A DNA stretch of 64,000 bases from Euclidia mi. Taxonomy: Eukaryota > Arthropoda > Insecta > Lepidoptera > Erebidae. The first letter of the stretch is position 1, and each line of letters opens with the position of its first letter. The notes under the pieces were generated by a model. That model searched no databases. It was not told the origin of the DNA and saw nothing but the letters and a program-made list of their open reading frames with translations. The stretch lies in assembly GCA_944739405.2 (NCBI GenBank), contig OX123183.2:121528331-121592330 (forward strand). Direction: 5' to 3'. Of the stretch, positions 34,001 to 47,200 are shown in pieces. The position numbers and the translations under genes were made by a program.

Positions 34001-37000
34001 GGGCTTATTTTGTTTGTACATAAAAGACCCTACCACTGGAACTTATGAAGTAACCTTCCAGGGTTATTCGATGACTCTTGCTGGTTCTCATATGTGAGTA
34101 GAGCTAGGCATGCCGAGTTTGAGCTCATTTTGTTTGTACATAAGTGACCCTACCACTGGAACTTATGAGGTAACCTTCCAGGGTTATTCGATGACTCTTG
34201 CTGGTACTCATATGTAAGTAGAGCTAGGCATGCCGAGTTTGGGCTCATTTTGTTTATACATAAGAGACCCTGCCACTGAAACTTATGAAGTAAACTTCCA
34301 GGGTTATTCGATGACACTTGCTGGTACTCATATGTGAGTAGAGCTAGGCATGCCGAGTTTGGGCTCATTTTTTTTGTACATGAGAGATCCTACCGCTGAA
34401 TGCGGCATGCCTAGCTCTTCTCACATATGAGTACCAGTAAGAGTCATTGAATAACCCCGGAAGGTTACTTCATAAAATGCAGTGGTAGGGTCTCTTATGT
34501 ACAAACAAAATGAGCCCAAACTCGGTATGTTAGCTCTACTCACATATGAGTACCAGCAAGAGTCATTGAATAACCATGGAAGGTTACTTCATAAGTTCCA
34601 GTGGTAGGGTCTCTTATGAACAAACAAAATGAGCCCAAACTCGGCATGCCTTGCTCTACTCACACATGAGTACCAGCAAGAGTCATTGAATAACCCTGGA
34701 AGGTTACCTCATAAGTTCCAGTGGTAGGGTCTCTTATGTATAAACAAAATGAGCCCAAACTCGGCATGCCTAGCTCTACTCACACATGAGTACCAGCAAG
34801 AGTCATTGAATAACCCTGGAAGGTTACTTCATAAGTTCCAGTGGTAGGGTCTCTTATGTACAAACAAAATGAGCCCAAACTCGGCATGCCTAGCTCTACT
34901 CACATATGAGTACCAGCAAGAGTCATCGAATAACCCTGGAAGGTTACTTCATAAGTTCCACTGGTAGAGTCACTTATGTACAAACAAAATGAACCCAAAC
35001 TCGGCATGCCTAGCTGTACTGACATATGAGTACCAGTAAGAGTCATTGAATAACCCTGGAAGGTTACTTCATAAAATGCAGTGGTAGCGTCTCTTATGTA
35101 CAAACAAAATGAGCCCAAACTCGGCATGCGTAGCTTTACTCACACATGAGTACCAGCAAGAGTCATTGAATAACCCTGGAAGGTAACTTCATAAGTTCCA
35201 GTGGTAGGGTCTCTTATGTACAAACAAAATGAGCCCAAACTCGGCATGCCTAGCTCTACTCACATATGAGTACCAGCAAGAGTCATCGAATAACCCTGGA
35301 AGGTAACTTCATAAGTTCCAGTGGTAAGGTCACTTATGTACAAACAAAATGAACCCAAACTCGGCATGCCTAGCTGTACTCACATATGAGTACCAGTAAG
35401 AGTCATTGAATAACCCTGTAAGGTTACTTCATAAAATGCAGTGGTAGGGTCTCTTATGTACAAACAAAATGAGCCCAAACTCGGCATGCGTAGCTTTACT
35501 CACACATGAGTACCAGCAAGAGTCATTGAATAACCCTGGAAGGTAACTTCATAAGTTCCAGTGGTAGGGTCTCTTATGTACAAACAAAATGAGCCCAAAC
35601 TCGGCATACCTAGCTCTACTCACATATGAGTACCAGCAAGAGTCATCGAATAACCCTGGAAGGTAACTTCATAAGTTCCAGTGGTAAGGTCACTTATGTA
35701 CAAACAAATTGAACCCAAACTCGGCATGCCTAGCTGTACTGACATATGAGTACCAGTAAGAGTCATTGAATAACCCTGTAAGGTTACTTCATAAAATGCA
35801 GTGGTAGGGTCTCTTATGTACAAACAAAATGAGCCCAAACTCGGCATGCGTAGCTTTACTCACACATGAGTACCAGCAAGAGTCATTGAATAACCCTGGA
35901 AGGTTACTTCATAAGTTTCAGTGGTAAGGTCTCTTATGTACAAACAAAATGAGCCCAAACTCGGCATGCCTAGCTCTACTCACATATGAGTACCAGCAAG
36001 AGTCATCGAATAACCCTGGAAGGTTACTTCATAAGTTCCAGTGGTAGGGTCACTTATGTACAAACAAAATGAATCCAAACTCGGCATGCCTAGCTGTACT
36101 GACATATGAGTACCAGTAAGAGTCATTGAATAACCCTGGAAGGTTACTTCATAAAATGCAGTGGTAGGGTCTCTTATGTACAAACAAAATGAGCCCAAAC
36201 TCGGCATGCCTAGCTCTACTCACACATGAGTACCAGCAAGAGTCATTGAATAACCTTGGAAGGTTACTTCATAAGTTCCAGTGGTAGGGTCTCTTATGTA
36301 CAAACAAAATGAGCCCAAACTCGGCATGCCTAGCTCTACTCACATATGAGTACCAGCAAGAGTCATCGAATAACCCTGGAACGTTACTTCATAAGTTCCA
36401 GTGGTAGGGTCACTTATGTACAAACAAAATGAATCCAAACTCGGCATGCCTAGCTGTACTGACATATGAGTACCAGTAAGAGTCATTGAATAACCCTGGA
36501 AGGTTACTTCATAAAATGCAGTGGTAGGGTCTCTTATGTACAAACAAAATGAGCCCAAACTCGGCATGCCTAGCTCTACTCACACATGAGTACCAGCAAG
36601 AGTCATTGAATAACCTTGGAAGGTTACTTCATAAGTTCCAGTGGTAGGGTCTCTTATGTACAAACAAAATGAACCCAAACTCGGCATGCCTAGCTCTACT
36701 CACATATGAGTACCAGCAAGAGTCATTGAATAACCCTGGAAGGTTACTTCATAAGTTCCAGTGGTAGGGTCTCTTACGTACAAACAAAATGAGCCCAAAC
36801 TCGGCATGCCTAGCTCTACTCACATATGAGTACCAGCAAGAGTCATCGAATAACCCTGGAAGGTTATTTCATAAGTTCCAGTGGTAGGGTCTCTTACGTA
36901 CAAACAAAATGAGCCCAAACTCGGCATGCCTAGCTCTACTCACATATGAGTACCAGCAAGAGTCATCGAATAACCCTGGAAGGTTATTTCATAAGTTCCA

Positions 37001-40000
37001 GTGGTAGGGTCTCTTATGTACAAACAAAATGAGCCCAAACTCGGCATGCCTAGCTCTACTCACATAAGAGTACCAGTAAGACTCATCGAATAACCTTGGA
37101 AGGTTACTTCACTAGTGCCAGTGGTAGGGTCTCACCAAAACAAATAAAATGAGCCCCAACCTGGCATAACTAGGTCTACTCTTTTATGAGTTCCAGTCGC
37201 AACACTTGAACGGGATGGTATACCAACAGTCCAGATAATCTTACCAGATTTCAACGCAAGAAACAAAATAATATCTAAATACCGAAATATATCCTGACTC
37301 AACATAACGGAGAAAATAAAGTAATAATGTCCATTTATACAAAAGAAATTTACTTGTACGTAATTCGCACAGAATACGAGAAGTATCAAATTGATTTTAG
37401 CGAATATTTTGTATTCGTATATTGCTTTTTTCGTCTTCGGGCTGCAGCGACAAGCGACATAGAGTCCACTCCCGACGGCGCTCAAGCGCAGACTGAGATC
37501 TCATTGCAGAATTTGGACATATAAATCAAGAAAGTGGCTAAATAAAACGAACCTTATTGCCACACAATAAGACACACGTATGCGAGCAAAATAGAAGAAA
37601 AATGTACGATGATTTTTTGCTTTTTTTGAGTCAATTTACAATATTTTGAAAAAAACAATCTAATTGTTTTTGAGTTGACTATATTAACTACCCTATTCTA
37701 TCTTTGAAAATCTAAATAAATGTAAAAATAGAGAGAAAATTGTACCCAAAAATAGCAGTATATGCCTATTTTTGATTTAAGAGGCCGTTTCGAATCGATT
37801 TTACATTAATATTAATTAAATATTTTTTATTTATTTTCAAATTGATTTATAGATAAAAAAGTAATCAATTTATCGTAATCATTAGTTTTATTAGCTATTA
37901 TCTAAAATTGTCGTAAAATGTACCGGAAATATGTGGTTTTTTGATACAGGCGTAAACGCGTTCTTAAGGTAGTGAGTATAACTTTGCATTTAGTGTAAAT
38001 ACCTATATATTATCCTAGATGAGCCCGCGGTTACACCCGCGCTCTTTAAGGCTACTGCTCCACTCCCGTGGCTCATAGCGTGATTTTATGTAACCTACAG
38101 ACCTCCTCGATAAATGGGCCATCTAACACAGAACATTTTTCAAATCGGACCAGTAAATGCTGAGATTAGCGCGTTCAACCAAACCAACAAACAAACTCTT
38201 CAGCTTTATATATTAGTATAAGATGAAACAAAACTTGGTAAATTTGTACTTAAATTACGGTAATTCTAGGCAACACAAGTTGTGTGTCGTCAATTAATCA
38301 ATTATCGAACTTCAACCAAAGCAATTAGTCGCCGATATTGTTGGGTTAACTAATTATTATGCTAATATAATTACATTATTAACTATATTGAACAGAAACA
38401 TCACTCTTGGTTTGATTCCGTATAATGAATAGGAAACCGTTTAGGTGAACCTTACAATAATTCAATTTAACCACCTAACGGGCGGTTAACCTAAACGGTT
38501 TCACATGTTATGTTATGTTATGTGAAACCGTTTAGGTGAACTTTACAAGTTGACCGCCCGTATGGCGCAGTAGTGTCAGTAGTATTAGTGTTGTTAGTAC
38601 AATTCTCGCATCGGACAACACTCCGTAGTCCACAAATTGTTGTTTTGATTCTAGGTGTTATTTGTGTCCGTTGTTAGTATGTTAGTAAAGTACCTACCTC
38701 GCGAAACAGAATTCATTCCTGGTGCGGCAGATGTCTTTGACAACTTCGAGACAGCGCCGTGCTGTAGCGTTACGGAACCAGTAGGTACATGCCCTGACCT
38801 TGAGATTAACACATTGACGGACACTCGGCTTACATAGATAAATATTGTTACGACGCAGTCAACTTCCAATACGACAAAGAAGAAGAAGTCAACTTCCATA
38901 TAAAAAAAAATTGACGGCGGTGGACGTCTGTAACAGAGAAGATGTTCTCAACCGTCAAGTGGTTCAGGGAGTCCCGTCACGGAAATCTGGGAGTAATAGC
39001 CTATTAGTTACAATATACGTTAAACTAAATAATAATCTACTTCTTCATCTCGAGTCGATGGTACAGACATCAAATGGCACCAGTCCAGTATGTGGCCACA
39101 GCAACTGCACTGTCAGTGCCTCGGCATAGACAGCCTCTGAACATCTTTGCGGACGTTTAGGACACTCCAGCAGGTGACTCATGGTCTATTTTGGAGCGCC
39201 ACAGTCGCACTGCGTGTAGGCCATGTCGATCATACACCATTTCTCTTGGTTGCAGAAACAGCCAAGCTGGCTTCGTAAACGATTCAGGGATCTATTTAAG
39301 GGCCACTGCAGATTACTGCCAGGGGGTAGATGTTTTTTGGTCTCGAATCTACTAAATAATTTACTTTTGAAGTCAATATATTATTATATAACATTATTTG
39401 AAATAATAGAACGAAAATACTAGCTCCAGTGATCCCGCGAGTAGGTATCCCGTATGGTGACAGCACATGACAAACGCGAACTAATGCGACGTCCGGGGCC
39501 GTTGTGTGCTCTCATGCAGGTCTATGTCTGCATGTGACATGCTCACATCCCTTTCAGGATGGAAGTTGATGCGATATGACATTTAGACGAAAAAAAAACG
39601 CCTTACGATGTGACAAAAGATAATTTCTTACGACTTAGGACTCGTATTTGTAGTGGCATAACTATCAAAATAAAATAAATGTACCTAAAAAAACGACGTG
39701 TACAGCCGCCTGCAGTATTACAGCATTCAGCTAACGACGTCCTCAGCTGTCATGTCCATCAACGTGAAAATTTAAATAATAAAGAAAAGCTTACTTTAAA
39801 ATAGTTAAACCATAAATAATCTCATCTCTAAAGAAAACCAGATATAACAATCATCCAATCCTTTTCGTACAAATACTTAGAAAACTTTTCATTTCATTAT
39901 GTTACAGAGTTACTTCGCAAATAAGTTTACAGAACAAATTAATATAATCTGAATTTCAAAACTGCAAACATTAAATTAATTAATTTTGATTTATTAATTC

Positions 40001-41117
40001 CCAAATGCTTTCAGGATTAATTTGAAAGTGTTGCATTGTTTTGGTTAATTTAAACAATAGGTAGGTAAAGTTGTAACAAGCTTGGTTTTATAATGATGTT
40101 CGTTTAAATACAAGGTTTTTGGTTAGCTCGTCTATGTTCTCTATTGCTTTGAGTAAAGAGTTTGGGGTATTGAAGTGAGGGTAGCACGTGGAATTATTAT
40201 GCAAGTTCATTGAATTGGTCTTAATCGCGTTAGCTAACATCTTGGTACAAATACCTCTGTTTTCTAAAATGTTTCGCTCGTATTATATAGTTTGTGGTCG
40301 CGGCACATGTCTTTTAAGTTAGTAAAACTTCTATTATGAGAGTGTTTAAACTCTATCATAAAATGTCCTTGATACTTTAGAATTTGTCAATAAGGATTAC
40401 GAATAATACCAGACTCACTTTCACAATTACACTTTGGATCTTCGTTCAAAAATATTTATTTCAGTTCGATATTCAATACATTGGATTTTAGAAACATAAT
40501 TATGCGCAACAAAAATAGTGGTCATTTTTAAGTACTTTTAAATCGTGAAGAAATATATGTAGGTATCTAAACATCTCGGGTTACTAAGATCTCCGGGCAC
40601 GTTTTTATAGAGGAATCGAAAGAGTATCAACAGTAACTATATGAAAGTGTTAGGCAATAAGCTAGCGATAGTTGTGAATGCACTCAAGCGTGCTATAACT
40701 AATTACTGCTAATGATAGCCTCACACATATCTAATTAATGCGCGATGTTGTCACTGAGCGACCTCACAGTTGTGGATATATACATCGTTTGCGGTAGGTT
40801 ACCAAACGTATCGAAATTACAATTTAATAGGTTTCGTCAACGCTCATAATTGTATAAGGAGAATTTAATAGGTTAATGTTTATCCGAAGCACGTGAGGTT
40901 TGTAAGGATAGAAGCAAGTGGCGTTCTATTGTCTCTGCCTACTCCGACGGGAAAAAGGCGTGAGTATATGTATGTATGTATGTATGTATGTTTATCCGCT
41001 GAGACTAATACTATTGTCGACTGTCTATCATCATAATCCTAATAACGCATGACGCAAAAATAGTGACCTTTTGGTTCAGCTACAACTTCGTTTCTAAATT
41101 AGAATATTAGTTTAAAA

Positions 41118-41215
<98 letters not shown>

Positions 41216-44200
41216 GCCATGAAGTTTAGTTGCATTATGATTTAAATATGATGTATATTAATTGTTGACCTCCAGAGTTGAAGCACATTTAAGCCCTATT
41301 TATGACATTTTCCATGACTAGCCGTAACACTTCCTGCGATATGTTTCTTATTTCTTGGTGTATGTTTTCTTTAAAACTGCAAGAGTCTGTGGTTTGTTCA
41401 CATACACCCGAGATTTCAAATAATTCCAAATTATTTAATTTTGAAGAAAATATCCTCTTCAAGGTTGAGGTTTATGACGCTCTGGCTGTACTCTAGACGA
41501 TCTCAGTGATCAGTAGGCAGCAGCTGATGAGTCATCTGAGTTTTATACGGAAACATCTTCAATTCTTTAACCAAAATACGCTACAGAGTCAAATTCACGT
41601 TGGGTTTTTATCACTGATGACTCAATTATTCCACGTTCTTGGGGAGTAAAGCTGTCCATGATTATTTTTAGTGAATTTTACATTTGATTACTACAAAATG
41701 TTCAATATCTGAATGACAGGAGATGTCATAAAAAATATAGTTATATAAGGCATTTCTATAGGGTCGGTAGTCTTTTGCGCCACCCTGTAGAAACGTTATC
41801 CCGGTTGCATCCCTTACTTGTGCCATAGTAAAAGCAGAATAGTAGGATAGCTCCATACAAATCGGCCGCCGTGCCGCCGCGCTGGTTTGAATGTACGCTT
41901 GAGTCGCCGGCGCCGTGGACGCACTTTTCACGCACACAATCTTCACGAGCGCGGCAAGCTCGGCGCGGATTCAGTACGGGATGCGTCGCGCGTCTGATCG
42001 AGCGCATTCATGTAGGTACTACACTGCTCGCCCGCTTGAATTGTTTATATACATTCAGATTTGTAATTAAACGTTATTAATAATATACAATGTGTTAAAC
42101 GTCAGTAAATTTAACTTGTTACTTTTTCTCATTAAAAAAGGCATTTAAATAGTTATATAACGCTTAGGTAGTCAGTAGGTATTTGAAAAAAAAAATTCAA
42201 GCTTAAATTGTGAAGTATTCAGCGCGATCACTAAAAAAGCGCGAGCGCCGACAAAGCCGGCGGCGCCGCGGTGTAAACAAGTGACAACCCGTGCGTCAAC
42301 GCAAGAGTAGGCAATTAACTCGCTGAGTGGCCTTAGCTAGCTTACTATTCTGTTTTTACTATGCTTGTGCCTTGGAACCCGGGGTCCAATTTCTACTCCA
42401 ACCGGATTTGAAGTACCTTTGTAGTTATATTGCGAGTCGGGTAGCATCAAAGGTGCCGCGCGCATGAGTCTGTAAATACACGCAACGCAGGTAGCCAGCT
42501 TTAGATTTTTAAATAGTGTGTAAGAACCCAAAAATGCAACTTTATACCATGGTCAGACCAGACTCAGTCAGCTATCACTGCTCATGTCTTATCAAGCGTC
42601 GACATTATATTACATCCCTAGATTTTGAGATCTAAAAATACATTATTTACTAACTTAAAGAGAGAAATATCTTACTAACAATTAGACACAATAATGTCAA
42701 AGTCAAAGTCATTTTGACCTTTATGCATTTTAGTCACAATGTGACGCTTATGAACGTCAAAATAATAAATTTAGAAAATAATTACTTAAAGACTCTACAT
42801 TTACATTTACTGCCACGTTCGCAAAGCAAGGGCGTAGAACCATGAGAAAGAACGGGCAATAAAACTCACGGTCACTCCTTTTCATCGCCAGGTTTTGCAT
42901 AATACACATAATTTACATTTTGTAAGGTGCTGCAACTGTTACACCTTCTATATCACTTGTATATATTTACTGTACATAAAAATACTCAAGCATAATACTT
43001 AATTTTGATGTTCAGGCTAACTAATAGCCTCTTCAGACTAGACATGGTGAAACAGGAGCATCCACTTACATTATATATACTTAATAATGCAGGCAATCCG
43101 CGAAAGTGATCAGAACCAGGATGGAAATGATGCAGTTAAATATTAAAATTTAATACCAGCCCGCAAGACTGTCATCTACCAGTCATCGCAAGTAGCACCC
43201 GTTCACGAGTATGACGCATGGGCCAGCCATATATAATTGGTGTGTTACTAAAGGTTTGCTAGTACTCCGTATAATTTGTGCGTACTAAATGCTCCAATAT
43301 TCGAAGGGTAGGCGCTTAATAACCGAGAGGCGTACAGGCGGAGTAATAACTTCTACTTAGACAAGTACTTACCTGAAGATGGTAATTACTCACTACTCTA
43401 ATACAATATGCAGATTCGGTTGAATTGATTATAATTAGTAAATATCTACGCGGAGTGCGTATAAGGCTGTAGGTGCTTAGCTGTCTATACATATAGGTAT
43501 CTATACATATACCTACATAATTTCGAGTAGGTATGTGGTGCTATATAACTTAATTGAAGTTACCAAAATGTTGTACTTATAATTATTCTAGCTTTGCTTG
43601 GCTTTTGTCGGTAGTTAACTACACAAATTTTAAGGAAGTATTGAATTAACGTTCTGAGGCCCGAGCAGATGAAAGTTCTTAGTAATAAAAAAGTACAGTT
43701 AAACTGTATAACTATCTCTTTGCAACACTCGCAAGTTCTCAATACAAAAGGAAAGAGGAGCGGCTGTATTCGTATTTTCTCCCAAACTCTCTTCGCGTTT
43801 CCCTTATTTTTATTGTCCTGTAAGAATGTATAGAATGTGGAAAGAACGCTCGGACCTGAGGCACATACTTTACACCGATTTATTGTTACTCCACATGTCG
43901 AGTCGAGGTATAATAAAAAATAATAATAATAAAACATTTATTTCTCACTCTAAAAAGGTCCATGTTAAAGTCAAAGTCAAAATTCTTTATTCATTTAAAT
44001 CACAAAGTGACACTTATGAACGTCAAATTTAAAAATTTATTACTTAAAGCTTCTACATTTACATTTACTGTCACGTTCGCAAAGCAAGGGCACACAAAGC
44101 ATGTACACATTAAACTTAGAGTAGGTTGGCTACAGTGAGGATAGAATCTAAAATTATGATCCTTTGAAAAAGACTGGAGTCCGTACTAGGTAAGTCCTGT

Positions 44201-47200
44201 GTGACGGATCACCGGGCCCCCACCCGGAACTTGTTGGTGTAGTGAGAAGAGTTGCCATACTTAAATAATTGACAATAAGTAGTAGGTACATGAATTATAC
44301 AAGGTTAATAAAAAGGAGAACAAAATTTAACAAAATAACTGAACATGCAATTACACTAAAATGTGTGTGTGTGTTTATGTTGTGTGTATGTGTGTGCGCG
44401 CATAGTGTGTATGTATGTGTGTGCGCGCGTAGTGTTTGTGTGCGTGTTTATGGATGTTTCTGTGTGGATGCGGTAGTAAAAACGGTTGTGGATCTTTTAT
44501 CTCTGAATGTAGAGTAATTGTTCAGTCGCATCGTAGTCCAGGTTTTGGAGCCACTTGGAAAGGGGATATTTTTAACAGTGCATCAAAAATCTTAAGCAAC
44601 ACTCTGAGTGCGTTACGCTAAAAAACTTTATTCTTTCACTAAAATACTTATTGCACACATAATAATAATCAAACACTAAAATACTCATTGCACACCAAAT
44701 ATGCCAATCTTTCCATAAAGTATCATTTAATATGAAAAGTCTCGACGGCTTGGGAAACTTAATAGGTTATGTTAGGTTTTCTTGTGACCCTGCACCCAAA
44801 AATAGGAGCCCTGCGAAGCAGGGCTCCGTGAACTTAGTTTATCTTAATACTACCAAATAACTTGTTATTTGGTTGTTGAGTAAAAGTAAAATTTGAAATA
44901 CTTCTTTAACTAAAAGGATTAATTTTAATATGAGAGATTTGCAACGGTCGATAAACAGGTGTTCGTTATGATATATTTTAGTGAGTATATTTAGTGGTGC
45001 AATAAGTATATTTGGTGGAACAACGGTATTTTTTTTGTAGAAAGCCGGGATTATATTGAGAGAGAGTTAAATACTACCCCTTGGAAAGTACAATTTGACA
45101 TTTCTTTTTGGGGAGGTCATATTTGGATAGTAATTTGTTAGCCCTATTGTATAGATATCCGCTGAGGTAGCCAAAGTGCCGTTGCGCGAAGCTTGTGTGA
45201 ACGTTTGATAACGTACAAACCGTATGTTTCCGTCTTTTATTATTAAAGGTTATGGGATTGTAAGGGATGCATGAGTGCTGCCGTAGGATGACATGTTTTC
45301 TAAATAACTGGCGTACAGTTAAAACACCTGTTTTTTTTTATAAAGATCAGCTGTAGGGTGCATTTAAGGTAATCAATTTTCAACTTTTAGAACCGCTGCA
45401 CCACCCCAAATGGTTATGCCATATGTGATAATTGGCTGGCAAAGTGCTAAGTATACCATTTTTATGATATTCGCTTTAGCAACATGGCGCAGATTTTTAA
45501 ATATATACATAAATAATTTTTCTAGTTCTGGCTGCGAGAAGAAGTATATGTGAATGGAAAGTGAGTGTGTTGTCTAAAGTGATTCCCAAGTATTTAATTG
45601 TGTTGGTTTTCTGGAGGATTGGACAAGAGCAAGTTGAATCGGCAGTGGTGGAGCAATGTAAGGAGTGAGCAGTGATATTCAAAGGATGACCGGCATGCGT
45701 AATATTTTTGTTAGAAAATTCTATACACATAGTTTTATCAGTATTTAGAGCTAGTTTATTATTTTTGAGCCATACTAAAACCTTGTCGAAACCCGATTAT
45801 GCATATATGTATATATGCCTGCTCCCATGTGTTTGCTTCAAAGACCAGTGCTGTGTCGTCAGCAAAGGTGATAATTTTGCCATTTACTTGCCAATGTAAT
45901 TTTGAGTTCGCATAGCTCATTAATATAGGTTAAGAACAACGTGGGACCGAGAATACTGCCTTGAGGTACACCGTGTTCAACGGGGAGATCACTGCTGACC
46001 CATTCACCGACACGGACCTCTAAGAGCGATTGGTTAAATAGCTGGAGAAAAGTTTTAATTGAATATCCCTAATACCCAAGTATTCTAGTTTCTTCAACAG
46101 CAGCGGGACGGAGACCGTGTCAAAAGCTTTAGCTAAATCCAAAAAGATTGCGATTACTTTTTTATTTTGGTCAAGTTTGCTAGCAATAAAGTCAGTCAGG
46201 TCATGAATGGCATCGGTGGTAGATCTTTTCGATGGAAGGCGTACTGGCAAGTTGACAATAGAGAATTACTTTCAATATACCTAGTTAAACGCTTATTTAT
46301 TACTCTCTCTAATATTTTTGATAGCGCTGGCAATATTGAGATCGGTCTATAGTTGCTGACACGGGCTGCGTCACCGCTTCTAAAGATAGCAAGGACCTCT
46401 GCCAATTTCCAGTGATTAGGAAATTTGCCGGTGCTGATAGCAAGTTTACAGATGAAGGTAATAGCACAGTCAAATAATCCATACAGTCGTTCGACGAACG
46501 CGTCTAGACGGGTCAATTGTGCGGGGGGCAAGAGGTGAGACGCGGGAAGAGCGGTACCTACTTACGTATGTCGCCTTAGTTCCCAACTAGGTACATATTT
46601 TTGGGGGCTGGCGCGTGCTTGTTTTTTGTTCGTTAATTATTTATTTGCTTATGAATATTAATTTTGATGCAGCATCTAAATTATACGACTTGTACTGTAA
46701 GACATTGCAATGCTTTATGCTGCTTAAAGATTTAAAGAAATAAGGATTTAACAAATCTGCGATTTCATCAATTTACTTATACCAAAAAATAAAATTTCAT
46801 TAATTATAATTAAGTATTTCAATTATTTTGAAATGTATTTACCTATAACCACTTAAAATAATATGCACGTACCTACTAATCTACTGACATTTTACGATAT
46901 CTCATGTTTGGCCCAGTCACAGAATAAAGTAGTAACTACTGTGCGTAAACAACAAGCCAGACGTAAGAAAATATGCGTTTTAAGGAAATATTCGATTCAA
47001 GCATAGTAAAAACAGAATAGTAAGCTAGCTAAGGCCGCTCGGCGAGTTAATTGCCTACTCTTGCGATGACGCACGGGTTGTCACGTGTTTACACCGCGGC
47101 GCCGCCGGCTTTGTCGGCGCGCGCTATTTCGCCGTTTTTTTAAGTGATTGCGCTGAATACTACAGAATTTAAGTTTGCATATATTTTTTTCAAATACCTG

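Noticed and set aside
34900..36567. Recurring 75-codon minus-strand frames in the satellite
   Set aside because: They arise because the 120-bp unit is a multiple of three; stops alternate with the GACATATG/CACATATG variants and the composition is not gene-like.
42240..42300. CpG island and promoter, also around 47090-47130 and 47380-47530
   Set aside because: The GC-rich blocks coincide exactly with the ends of the two MITE copies.
44269..44517. Cysteine/valine-rich 82-codon plus frame
   Set aside because: Translation of a GT microsatellite.
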